Shown here: one piece after another, positions 11,475-22,132 of the stretch | Position numbering within the stretch: the first letter of the stretch is position 1 | How the letters are laid out: each line of letters opens with the position of its first letter | NCBI RefSeq assembly: GCF_901709675.1 | Contig: NC_051091.1 | Coordinates: 9,582,967 to 9,646,966, forward strand | Source of the DNA: Syngnathus acus | Taxonomy: Eukaryota > Chordata > Actinopteri > Syngnathiformes > Syngnathidae | Direction: 5' to 3' | Length of the DNA stretch: 64,000 nucleotides | Made by a program: the position numbers and the translations under genes | The notes under the pieces: generated by a model | What the model saw: only the letters and a program-made list of their open reading frames with translations | What the model was told of the DNA's origin: nothing | Database searches by the model: none

Positions 11475-11600
11475 CCAGAGCTTTGGATCGTCCCTCAAGC
11501 TAAGGTGGGTAGAAGGATGTGTTTTACCATTTGTTTTATCAGAGCTTTGATTTGGCCCTCAAGCTAAGGTGGGAGAAGGAGCTGTTTTATTATGTTTGTT
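11475..11600. repeat. Two-copy tandem duplication, ~63 bp
   Basis: The segment agagctttgg...ccctcaagctaaggtggg...gaagga...gttttac/t is present twice back to back (about 11477 and 11540). It lies about 0.5 kb upstream of the fkbp5 CpG-rich region. Confidence 0.8.
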
Positions 11601-12101
11601 TCATTCCATGTAGCAATGCTTCCCAAGAGGGCAGATTTTGCCTGCCACATTTTTGTGTGTTTTGGTCACTATTTTCTGTCATTTGAAATTCAATTGGTTG
11701 TTGTAGAATATGAAATGCAGGTGCAATTGTGAAGGCTATTATGTAAGATGGTAATTGAAGAAAACGGTGATAAAAAAGACAGTTTTTAGGTGTGTAAATA
11801 TGTAAAGAAAAATAAATGTACATCATTTATTGCAACTAATTGAAAACAAACACTTCTTATAGACTCGATGCAAATGAAAAAAACATTAAAAAAAAGTTTC
11901 TTTGCATATCTGATTAAAAAAAAACAATTACAAACTCCTGGGGTTCACGTGCCCATCGCCTTGGTTGTGTTTACTTGGCGGAGTTGACAATCTGAGCTGT
12001 CAGCTGACCGCGGTTGGGAGGAAGGCAGCCTGCTCCTGAACAGCCTGTTCCCGGCAGAGCAAATTCGGCACGGAACGGGTTACAGGTCAGGGTGTCTATT
12101 T

Positions 12102-12116
12102 GGAACACAGTGTTCT
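12102..12116. promoter_or_regulatory. fkbp5: Palindromic glucocorticoid response element
   Basis: GGAACACAGTGTTCT fits the 15-bp receptor consensus RGAACAnnnTGTTCY at every constrained base. FKBP5 is a classic glucocorticoid-induced gene in vertebrates, although its best-known mammalian elements are intronic or distal. Occupancy is inferred. Confidence 0.6.
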
Positions 12117-12254
12117 CATCAGCAGCGGCAGCGGCGGTGCAGCCACAGTACAGCCGGAACATTGTGTTACTTTGTGGCTCCTCTCCAAGACCTGCCCTTA
12201 ATTTCATACTAAACGCCCTCCCACCGCTCCGCTCCGCTCCGCTCCGCTCCGCTC

Positions 12255-12520
12255 TTTCTTTCTCTGCTCCCTCCCTTCCCTTACTGTCCATCCCCCGACT
12301 CATTTGGACGTGTGCACTCCATGTGGCCGGTGCATTGGAGACGGTCGAGCCGAACACAGTACACCAATCCGGTGCAAGAAGCTCGCAGCGTGTGGGAACA
12401 TCTCGTACCCAGGACGTGACGTGTGACGCGCCCTACTCATCTCGCAGGAATCGCAGTTCACTTTCACATCGTGGATATTTTTATTTATGTATTTTATTTC
12501 GTCAAGAAACACAAGAACAT
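12255..12520 (+). other. fkbp5: Probable fkbp5 5' non-coding exon 1
   Basis: Ends at a good donor (AACAT|GTGAGT, GT at 12521). It would splice over a 2.85-kb intron to the exon holding the ATG at 15379. The 5' boundary is a guess placed after the CGCTC repeat. Confidence 0.45.
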
Positions 12521-15376
12521 GTGAGTCCCGTCGGGTTTTGCTTGGACTTAATTGGAGTGTTTGTTAATAAGGTCTTATTTGATTCAGCTACGATTGAGAA
12601 CTTTATGTATCCTACAGAAATGGGGTTCGTGTGATTTATCTTATGCTGGTGATGGGGGATGAGGAGTTGGATGCGTGGAGGATGTAACTCGTGTGGGGGC
12701 ATTTGAGGATGCCACTGTGCTGTGGAAAAAACTAAATGTCCTGTGTTCTAAATCTTAAGATAATATTAACATTATTATTATTAATATCAATAATATAAAT
12801 AAATGCTAATAAATTATTATTATTATTGTTAATAATAATAATAATATGAACCAGCACATTATCTAATGTTAAGCCAGAGGAACTGAAACATTGAAGTGAC
12901 ATGATGCAAATGAAAATTTTCACATAAACGTGTTGCAGGAAAGTCTGACTGGATGTAATTCAAAGAAAAACATTGAAATTAAATATTAAAAAAGCACAGA
13001 GATTTCTATAACATGCCAATCATGTACTAAATGTCTGGAAGATAATCTTGACAGCTTTTATGTATGATATTTTCCGTGTAGACTTTGTACTATTAACATG
13101 AAAATCCTCTGAAAGCATCATACTATATGTTTGGCTCTATCATAAATGTTCACATTTTGATCTTTGTTTTCTTCTTCAAAACTGGTCAAGGAAATAGAAT
13201 AAAAACTACTCTTGGGGTGTCATCTATGGGTATAATAAAGCTTTATGCTTTGCACCGGGGTTTAAGATAATTGCTTATAATTGATCTTTTATAATTCATA
13301 CACAAGGTGTATCAGTTGATCTATCTCCCCCAGAATTTTACATATGTGACTCAGATGTTCTCGCACTGCTGCGTAGGCTCTCCGAGTTAAGATTGAGTCC
13401 TTGCGCCACTTTATGTAATCAATTTTGATGATCGCAATTGAATACATGCAAGGTAACATTACTATGTAACTGTTAGTTCATTCTAACATCATCAATACAT
13501 TGAAGGAAATGCAATAATAGCCTGGCTCAAACGAAACGGATTTCAAAAGAGGGGCATTGGAGATTGCTGAACACCGTCGGGGAACCCAATAGAAGGAACA
13601 TTGTGTTCACACACGTACTCACACGTACGCGTACATATCGTTTGAGGACACTGCACTGACTCATGGGGACTTACCTCACCTTAAGAATGGTTCTTTCCGT
13701 AACCAGAAGTATGCACGTAGAAGGAAGTTTGAGCTTTTTTTTTTTTTTACAACAAACCACAGACAATTACGACATGATTCATTAATTGAAAGAATCTGAA
13801 ATTAAGGTAAAGGAGAGACTTAAGAATAAAGGAGTCCAAGTAGAGATATGAATTGGAGGAGATCAAATTCAATTCAGTTAGTCACGTGGTGAGCCTTCTC
13901 CAGAAAGCCAGTACATACATATATGCCGTCCCCATCTTGTTTCATCTCAAAACTATTTTTATTTTGTTCCTGCACTTGGTTGATCTCATTTTACCGAGCA
14001 CAATGTTCCCACAGGCTCTCCTGACAATCAAAATTTGCAAACTTATTTGACTCCATTGACCCCGTATAACCCCTGAAGGAGCCATTTGGTTCCCTTGCTT
14101 TTTAAAGCCAGTCCAGTGCGACCTTAAAAGGATGAGCGCTAACTTTCCAACTGGAAAGAAATCTGAAACTGAATAGCGTCTGAAAAGTGTCAACATCTTA
14201 ACGTGTAATTTAAAACTCAGAGCGTGTAAGGACGCTTGCTGAACACGCCATTGTTTTTCAACATCCTCAACAAGTGTAGTAAGTTAATTGCGTACGCAAT
14301 GTAAATATGTACTTCCCTGTTTGATGACAAATCTGCCGAGTGAGCGAGCAGTGTACATTTCGTTCGTACAATTAAGTTGTCAGAGTTGACTTTTTGATTT
14401 TCTGTGCGGAGCTCATTACATGGCACTTGCCACCTGCCATTGCTGGTACGCAAGGAAAAAAGCCAAAGAAAAGTCAAAAGAACCTTTTTGCCATTTTTGT
14501 GTAGCTTTAATTGCATGTCTTGCAGACAAATTTGTGACAAAATCACAACTCTACAACTTTATGGGCTTTGCCTACCCGAGTCGTTTATTTCCTTCACTTA
14601 TTTCCATCTAAGACACTTTTATGGGTCTGAAAAAGAATGGGAACATAATTTTTTGGATTATCTCCCCTTCACCGAACCTTAAACTATAGACTTGAACAAA
14701 TGCACATTTGTTTCAAACATCTTGGAAGACTTGAAATGATATAATGTGTGAATGTAAAGATTCAATAAAGATATTGTCTAAAAAGAAACCAAGGCTGCGT
14801 TTAATGATGTGCATAATGTTAATGATTTCAGATTTTACATTATGGCGTTAGAGAATATTTATGTCATTCATGATCCAGCAACTGACTGATGTCAGAAAGG
14901 CATTCTTTGACAGCAGCCAAGCTTCTAATTATTAGCTATAAAAGTTAACTAATGACTATTTGGTTGATGTTTAATTGGGTCCAAAAGCGAAACTTGTGGT
15001 ACACCACAGGCAAAGGTTAGAGTGGATGAGCGGCATAGTTATTTATATTTGTCACGACTTGTTTTTTTTCTTCTGTTGCGTAAACTCAGTTACACCAGGA
15101 AATACTAATAGAATGCAAATGCAGTAAAAAAAAAGAAAGAAAAAAAAAAGATATAGGCCATAAAAAAGGTAAAATTGGGCCTAAAAGGGAACCTTGCGGG
15201 ACACCACAGACAAGGGTAGAGGGGAAAAAAAAGCGCTAGATTTGTATTTAGATTATGGAGAGCTGGTATGATTTTAAAACATCTCGATAATGATAAAAGT
15301 GATTCATTTCATGAAACGTTAACACAAGATTATGATTTGTCCTGTTCTTCAGCGTCACTGTAATGCCCTCAAGCAG
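12521..15376 (+). other. fkbp5 intron 1 (predicted)
   Basis: AT-rich with ATT/AAT runs at 12770-12850. A second GRE-like site lies at 13595. A short sequence resembling 'ggaaccttgcgggacaccacagacaa' occurs twice in divergent form (about 14985 and 15180), probably an old dispersed repeat. No coding exon was recognised. Confidence 0.5.
13595..13609. promoter_or_regulatory. fkbp5: Intronic GRE-like site
   Basis: GGAACATTGTGTTCA has two hexameric half-sites with the correct 3-bp spacing and one mismatch (final base) to the glucocorticoid receptor palindrome. It lies in predicted intron 1, where functional elements are known in mammalian FKBP5. Confidence 0.45.
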
Positions 15377-15378
15377 AC

Positions 15379-18109
15379 ATGACAACTGATCAAGAAAGTT
15401 CCACGGATGGGCCCTCGATGGCTGTTACGTTTGCAGCAAAGGGCACGGACATAACCCCTACAAAAGACCAAGGAATAATCAAGGTAGGTTTGTCATCTTT
15501 TTTTTTTTGTGTGAGATTGTCTTCTGGCTCTTTTCTATATCACTTTTTTTTTTCTAAATTTGCTTTGTCTTGCTGCTTTCAGGTTGTCAAGCGGCAAGGG
15601 CATGGAGAATGCCCAATGATTGGGGACAGAGTGACAATCCATTACACTGGACGTCTCCTCACTGGAAAGAAGTTTGACTGTAGCCGAGATCGTAAGGAGT
15701 CGTTTTCCTTCAATGTTGGCAAGAGTAAGTCTTTCTTGATGCAAATGAATCACTTGAGACAAATGCTGACTGTCGTTGCCATCGATGATTTGTTATGTAC
15801 CTATTTATCTTCTATCTTTCTACAAATGTTGACTTTTATTCCTTGCCTACAAACAGGACAAGTTCTCAAAGCATGGGATATTGGCGTGTTATCAATGCAA
15901 AGAGGAGAGCTGTGCACGTTGCTGTGTAAACCAGAGTACGCTTACGGCCCCGCTGGAAATTCAGACAAAATCCCTCCCAACTCGTCAGTGCTTTTTGAGG
16001 TAGGTATGGAATGTCACCATTGACATTCGGGCCTTGAATAGAGCTGGCATTCCACTGAGCGAGCGACCATCTCTGTACAGAGCAGAATAAACCGTCAACA
16101 AATGATTGGCTTCATGAGAAGCAGATCAATTCAAATGACAAAAAGTGTTTGTTTTTTTACAACCCCTCCTTGATTACATTTTGAAGAAATATAAATACAG
16201 TAAATGTCTGACTAAATGATTTTTTTTGTTGCCAACTCGTACATGGTCACATCCCACACTAAACCATCCCTTGCGCACTTCTGCCATTTTTTTTTTTTGG
16301 TTTTCGCTCAAATTGAACCTCTCACGGCAGTATTTGATTTAATCGAAATTAATAGTCGAGTTTTTATTCAAACAGATAGAACTGCTCAAATTCAACTTTG
16401 GAGAGACACTCACAGATGATGGCGGCCTCGTCCGAAGAATAAAGGTCAAAGGGGACAGCTACTTGAATCCCAATGACGGCGCAGTCGTAGATGGTAAATG
16501 CCTTGATGGATAATTACTCCTTTTGCATCTTTTATTATTGTAATTATATTACAAAACACGACATGGAACCGTGTCTCGGTCCAACTCTCAGTGCATCTGG
16601 AGGGGAGCTGTGACGGTCGACTGTTTGACATCAGGGACGTCAGCTTTGTTGTCAGTGAGTCAGAGGATAAAGGTGTTCCTCTGGGAGTAGACCGTGCCAT
16701 GGAAAAGATGCAGAAAGGAGAATGTTGCATACTCTACTTAACACCAAAGTAAGACATCACGACTATTTATATTCCTGTCTTTTTTCTTTGTGCGTCAACA
16801 TTTCACGCAAACTCCCTTGCAGGTATGCTTATGGACGCAAAGGAAAGCCAGACTTTAAAATTGGGCCAGACAAGGACATTGTATATGAGGTAACCCTCAA
16901 AGGTTTTAAAAGGGTAAGCTTGAGGCAAGCCATCTTTTACCTGCCAAATCTGCAAGTTTTAATGACTGTATGGTATTTGCTCCATCAAGGCAAGAGAGTA
17001 CTGGCAAATGGACCTGCAGGAAAAGCTAAGCCTGGCTTTAGAAATCAAGCAAAAAGGGAATCAGTATTATAAGGTAGAACAGCCTCATTTTTCTATTTGA
17101 ATGGAAATGTTTTTTTTTTTTTGTCATCTACTTGAAAATATTATTTTATTGTTTAGGCAGGACACTACTACTATGCTGTCATCCAATACGAGCGTATTGT
17201 TTCCTGGTTTGAGATGGAGTTTGGTAAAGGTGTGGAGCAGCAGAGGCAAATTCGTGACTTTCTCTTGTCAGCCCACCTCAATTTAGCCTTGTGCTTACTG
17301 CGCATTCAAGATTTCTCTCTGGTAGTAGAGAACTGCAACAAGGTCCGCAGAATTCAACATTTCAATCGATGCTCGCAATGTGCTTATACATACTTACCCT
17401 GTGCGTTGTTGTCTCCAAGGCGATCGAACTTGACGAAAGCAACGAGAAAGCCTTGTATCGCCGGGGCGAGGCTCGTCTTCTCCGAAACGAGTTCACCCTG
17501 GCCTTGGCGGATTTTCAACACGTGCTGCAAGTCAATCCTGCCAATCGAGCAGCTCGCAGTCAGATTTCAAACTGCCAAAGCAAGATTAAGGAATATAACG
17601 AGCTGGACAAAAGGATTTACGCCAATATGTTCCAGAAGTTTGCAGAACATGACACCAAGGTCTGTAAATATATTCTTTGGTCAATATGCTATTGTTATTT
17701 TTACAGAGTCAATTTAATGCGATCCAACAAAAGAGATGTAGAATAAAAATAATTTGCCTTTGTTCTGTTTTGATTGACAGTTATTATAGAAGCGCCGATG
17801 TTGGCAAACCACAAAATTGGGAGTTGCCTTTGGCCGTGGTTAGTTGGTGATTGTTCTCTTGATTATAAATACTGGCCTCTAGTGTTCACCTGGTGAACTT
17901 TTGATGGTCACGCTTGAAACAATGTGCATTTTTTTCGACATTACAATTTTAAACAGTTTCTACATGTTACCAAATAATAATCAGTCTGTTTTCCAATCTG
18001 ATAGCAACAGGATGGGAGGACAAGGAGGAAGTGCGATAATAGCGTGAGGAGCACCATGAACGAGGAACCGGGCATTAAACGGCGACGGAGCCAGGACCGC
18101 CCGTCATGA
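15379..18109 (+). CDS. fkbp5: FK506-binding protein 5 / FKBP51 (10 coding exons)
   Basis: Cytosolic Hsp90 co-chaperone and peptidyl-prolyl isomerase that restrains glucocorticoid-receptor signalling. Exons: 15379-15483, 15583-15724, 15857-15999, 16376-16493, 16592-16748, 16823-16913, 16990-17073, 17157-17342, 17420-17659, 18005-18109. They sum to 1,371 nt in frame, giving 456 aa (human 457). Order: FK1 (about 30-140), with the drug-pocket residues of HYTG, KKFD, KAWD and EYAYG all present; a degenerate FK2 (about 145-260); then three TPR motifs (about 265-410), including [13 protein letters not shown], which carries the Lys and Arg that clamp the Hsp90 MEEVD tail. The tail is short and basic, unlike the acidic mammalian tail. 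One oddity: the exon 2/3 junction makes the conserved GKGQV read GKRQV. FKBP4 is less likely given the Glu/Asp-poor tail and the 6p21-like neighbourhood. Confidence 0.93.
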
Positions 18110-20150
18110 CGTCTGGGAGGAAATAAACTGCTAAGATTTCTTCAGGCAAGGAGCAGAGGTGCATCGGCGCCTCCAATCCATACTCCGATATTCCCATTCC
18201 AAAGCAGAGGACAATATACCTGTTTGAAAATACTTGAGTGGCTTTTGGACTATTTTTTTGAAAATTCCAACATTAGTTACCTTCATCTTACATGGCTCCT
18301 GAGATGAGATGTGCCTTGGTGGTGTATGTCCAACCATGGCTTTCCAGCGACTTGATTGCACATGTCACCATTGGCTGTTTTGGACAGAGACTTGAATCTA
18401 AAGTGCAATTCGTTCTTTGGATCAAATCCATAAGTGATGTTTGCAAAAATGGCTTTAAACTGAACACAACAATTGTCTTCTTTTCTGAAAAATTCCTTAA
18501 GGGGAATCGATGGATTACCTTTGTCTCGTTGAAGCATTCAAAAATGCATTGCCTTATTCCTAAATGAGTTAATACTAATAGGAAAAAAGCACAAATGAAA
18601 GATGCCAAAAAGATATAGCCTTTTATTTGCAATCTCCAGCAAACATATTTTAGGGGTGTAAAAATTGGTTTCGGATTAAAAGATGCAAGTGCATCAAATT
18701 AAAACAAATCTAATCGTTCCACTTCAATATCGAACCGTCCTTGAATCGTATCGCACCCCATTTTTCAAGATATGGATCCGATTATCACGCCAGTTTACTC
18801 AAGCCAACAAAATGGCAAAACATTTACATTAAATAAGTTTTCATAAGAAATTTAGCTGAGTAATTTTGGTTATATTTAGGAATTATTTTTCATCACAAAC
18901 ATTTGATATCTACTTAAACATTATGCAAACTACTGGAAAAAGACTTGTGAATAATATACTAGCAAAGTAATTTAAAAACATATCAAAGTTGAATAAAATA
19001 TTTCCGACCCATATTGACCATTTAAGGTCCCGGAAGTACACAGCATATTCCTTTAACCCTCCCCGCCCCCTCCAAATTCCTTCCACTTTCCAAACTCACA
19101 AATCTAGCCGGGATAAGATTCAATTTATATTAATCCAAGCATAGTATTAATGTTCTCAATTTAACACATTCAATAGCTGTTGAATGGGAACCAGTTCTGT
19201 CTGATGAATGACGTTGCACCTTCGGGACTGATACAAGATCCTAATATGATTTTGAAGCAATGAGTACAGTTGAAACTGGTGGCAGCTTTAACAAATGAAC
19301 ACTGATTTTAAACTTGGGTTTCAACACAAATGTATTAAGTGTCCAGAAAAATAGAATTCCTAAACATGGCATAATTTAAGGTGGCCTATTTCTTTCCTTC
19401 TTGTGGCAAAATGTCAGAAATGCCCTAATTGTCCATTTGTACTTTCTGCATGCTAACTGATGACACCACTTTGACATAAACAAAGAAAGGTCAAATTAGG
19501 TGTGGTCTTTCAAAGGAGACATTTCAAAATAAGCATGAGAAATGTAAGTAAATGAGGGAAAGCCATTTCTGATCATAAGATCAAATCGAAATGGGATCAT
19601 TTGATGGAACAAGTGCTCCTTTATGGATGTCTTTTTTTTTTTATCGTGTGAATGTTAATAGCAATGCACTTTGGTCAGACAATCTTTTGACTAAATGTCT
19701 GGGAAAGTACCAGACAATAATTTTGAGATGTTTTATAAACATTGATATGTTAAAAACTAAAAACCTTAACTGTCTCAAATATGGTGCGAGTGGTAATATT
19801 AATTCATTTTGAAATGACTATAATCATTTTCTACAGTGAATGTGGGCATGAAGTACTTTTCTATCGTTATAATACCCCACACAAAAAAAAGTGCATAATT
19901 GGCATAAATAGATAAAACCAAACAGTCAAAAAGAAGCACTCTCATAATTGGTTTTGAACGGAAGCTACGGGTTTTTCCTTCACGTTTACATGCAATCACA
20001 CTTGTGTTTCATGTTTGAACCTGGCATTGAAGCAAAACAAATACTTACAGGCAGAAATGATGTAAGGTACCATTCATGTGAGTGTCATATGTATTTTTTG
20101 TATTTGTATACATTTTTTGCACTTCAGAAAGCATAAATAAACATTTGCAT
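18110..20150 (+). other. fkbp5 3' UTR / downstream region
   Basis: The stop is followed within 20 bp by a first AATAAA (18122-18127). A second AATAAA lies at 20136-20141 after 2 kb of AT-rich, gene-free sequence, so short and long 3' UTR forms are both possible. A repeat-like block of interspersed 'aatcgtatcgcacccc' sequence lies at about 18655-18780. Confidence 0.4.
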
Positions 20151-20764
20151 TCACGAAATTGGGTCTTCCTTTAATGGTCGGTTTAATTTGGAACGGTAGA
20201 TGGAAATCTTTTTCTAATTTTCCACAAAAAAATTTAGTCCATTCTCTTAACTGTCACTATTACAAAACTATTGTTTATATTTGAAGTAACCACCTTCATT
20301 ATTGCGCAACTATAAAGAAAATCAGTATCAAATTAAATGATAGAACAAACGATAGAAGAGTTGACGGGACCAGTAATCACTTCATTGATTTATTTCAAAT
20401 TAATCAAATGAACATAATTTCAGAAATTATTTGCCATCATACATTGTGATGATGAGTAACACTAACACTGTCAGTTGAATGCATCAATTTATACAATATG
20501 TAGCACAATAATATATACACATATATCTCACAGCACCTAAGTGTTATCCAAAGATCGTACATGTCAATTCAATGACAAAATTTACAAAATTCCAAGCAAA
20601 TCAGTCAGAAATTTTTTATCTTAAAAGAAGACAAAAAAAGATTAGGAATACTGTTAACAAGATGGTTATTTTAAAAATGTATTCTGATATTTACTAGTTA
20701 CCTGTTAAAAATGTAGCCAGTAATGTAATCCAAGATTCGCAATATCAAAGTCATATAATTTGAT

Positions 20765-21163
20765 TACCGTATTTCCCGGACTATAAGGCGCACCTAAAAA
20801 CCTAACATTTTCTCAAAAGCCGACAGTGCGCCTTATAGTCCGGTGCGCCTTATATATGGACCAAATTCCTAAATTGAAACTGGCCCGAAGCATTGTGTCA
20901 TGAAATCAATCATAAGTGGCCCGCTGAAGACTATGAATCATGAATCAAAAAGACTATGGATTATTATTTTGTGATTATAAAGTAATTTGTTACGTCTGAA
21001 GTTGAAATAAAAAAGATAAAATGGAGAATGATTTGATTTGGATTAAAAATCTGACATGATGCATTAATGGTGCGCCTTATAGTCCGGTGCGCCTTATATA
21101 AGGACAAAGTTTTAAAATGGGCCATTCATTGAAGGTGCGCCTTATAGTCCGGAAAATGCGGTA
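20765..21163. mobile_element. MITE-like DNA element with 30-bp terminal inverted repeats
   Basis: The left end taccgtatttcccggactat and the reverse complement of the right end taccgcattttccggactat continue identically through aaggcgcacc, giving 28/30 matches. The ends are consistent with a TA target site. Two internal copies of the motif gcgccttatagtccggtgcgcc lie at about 20830 and 21072. No transposase is present. The same ends are common in dispersed repeats of fish and other vertebrates. Confidence 0.7.
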
Positions 21164-22132
21164 CTTTGTCACATTTGCGCAAGTCAATACAAACTATGCA
21201 AATATTGGCAAAATAAATGAAATATACCTAAATCTACATTCAGGCATATTTGTTCTTTTTCTGTCTTATTTTAGTAAGCATGTGGAAGCCAGAGTTCAAA
21301 CTGCAAAATTTGAACCTGTGAGGCAGATGTGATAACCACTAGTCCACTAGTGTGCTACTTTCATAACAGTGTTTTTAAAATCTATTCACATGATCCAGTG
21401 TGTGTGAGCTTATGAAGGCAACTTTAGCATTTATCGGTAGCTTAAAGTAATTGAGCAAATGCCACAAATGATCATATTATTCTGTTAAAAACAAACCCAA
21501 CAATTTTTATGACAATTTGTAAAATAACTTTAGGAATAATGTTTGATTGTAGAAATTAAAAGTGATGAATATTTGAAAAAAAATTAGAGCATATTCATAT
21601 CCCATGAGAGTATATATTTTTGGGGTGATCATTTAAAGGCACTTTTATAGAATCTAAAAAGACTGCAGTTGGCTCACCTACTGGAGGTGCACACATGGTC
21701 CTTTTGTCACGACTCAACGCTTTTGTTTTATTCCACGTTCGAGGTTGTATAGTACTGACAAAAAATCAGCATCATAAATTTGACCCTATGCTTGTAATAA
21801 AAAATCATGAAAATGGTTTTGCTTGTTATTGTCTATGTTCTTGTTCTCGGTAACTAGAGACGATTTTATCCTATCAAAAACTAAACATTTTGAAGCTGAG
21901 TATATCATTTTCATTATTGCAGTTGCTATTGGCAAAACTTTATACAACCTTCCCTATTTTTTAAATTCCCTTTATGTAAACCATCAAATAATGGAGGATA
22001 GGAATGGGCAAACAATGAGGCACTGAGGTTATTTCTAACCTAGTACAGCTCGTTTTGAATGTGAATGTGAAAAATGGCAGCTTTGGTGTTCAAGTTGTGC
22101 CTCAGAGTGTTCAATGGAAGTGCTCCGTGTTT
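21164..22132. other. Intergenic, no supported gene
   Basis: AT-rich sequence between the fkbp5 3' region and transporter copy A. It presumably includes the copy A 3' UTR (minus strand). No recognisable coding or RNA feature. Confidence 0.5.

Larger units (their letters stand above)
7340..11960. other. Intergenic region srsf3-fkbp5, no supported gene
   Basis: No conserved coding frame was recognised on either strand. It contains A/T-rich sequence, an (AATA)n run at 8474-8500, a degenerate duplicated block at about 8765-8955, a dispersed-repeat fragment at 10360-10470, and TA/CA and GT microsatellites at 10856-10906 and 11340-11395. Confidence 0.6.
11970..12700 (+). promoter_or_regulatory. fkbp5: fkbp5 CpG-rich promoter region
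   Basis: GC- and CpG-rich DNA between AT-rich flanks, including a CGCTC pentamer run at about 12225-12253. It leads into a donor at 12521 and lies 2.9 kb before the fkbp5 start codon. Long frames on both strands here (12014-12634 plus, 11971-12357 minus) are typical of GC-rich DNA and match no family I recognise. Confidence 0.6.

Noticed and set aside
11971-12357. 128-codon minus-strand frame antisense to the fkbp5 promoter
   Set aside because: Contains repeat-encoded low-complexity sequence and matches no family I know. It could be real, but nothing supports it beyond being open.
12014-12634. 206-codon plus-strand frame over the fkbp5 CpG-rich region
   Set aside because: Composition reflects the CGCTC repeat and GC-rich DNA, it crosses the predicted exon 1 donor and shows no recognisable domain.
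15379-16023. 214-codon continuous frame at the start of fkbp5
   Set aside because: Reads through two introns; the spliced model restores the FK1 domain exactly.
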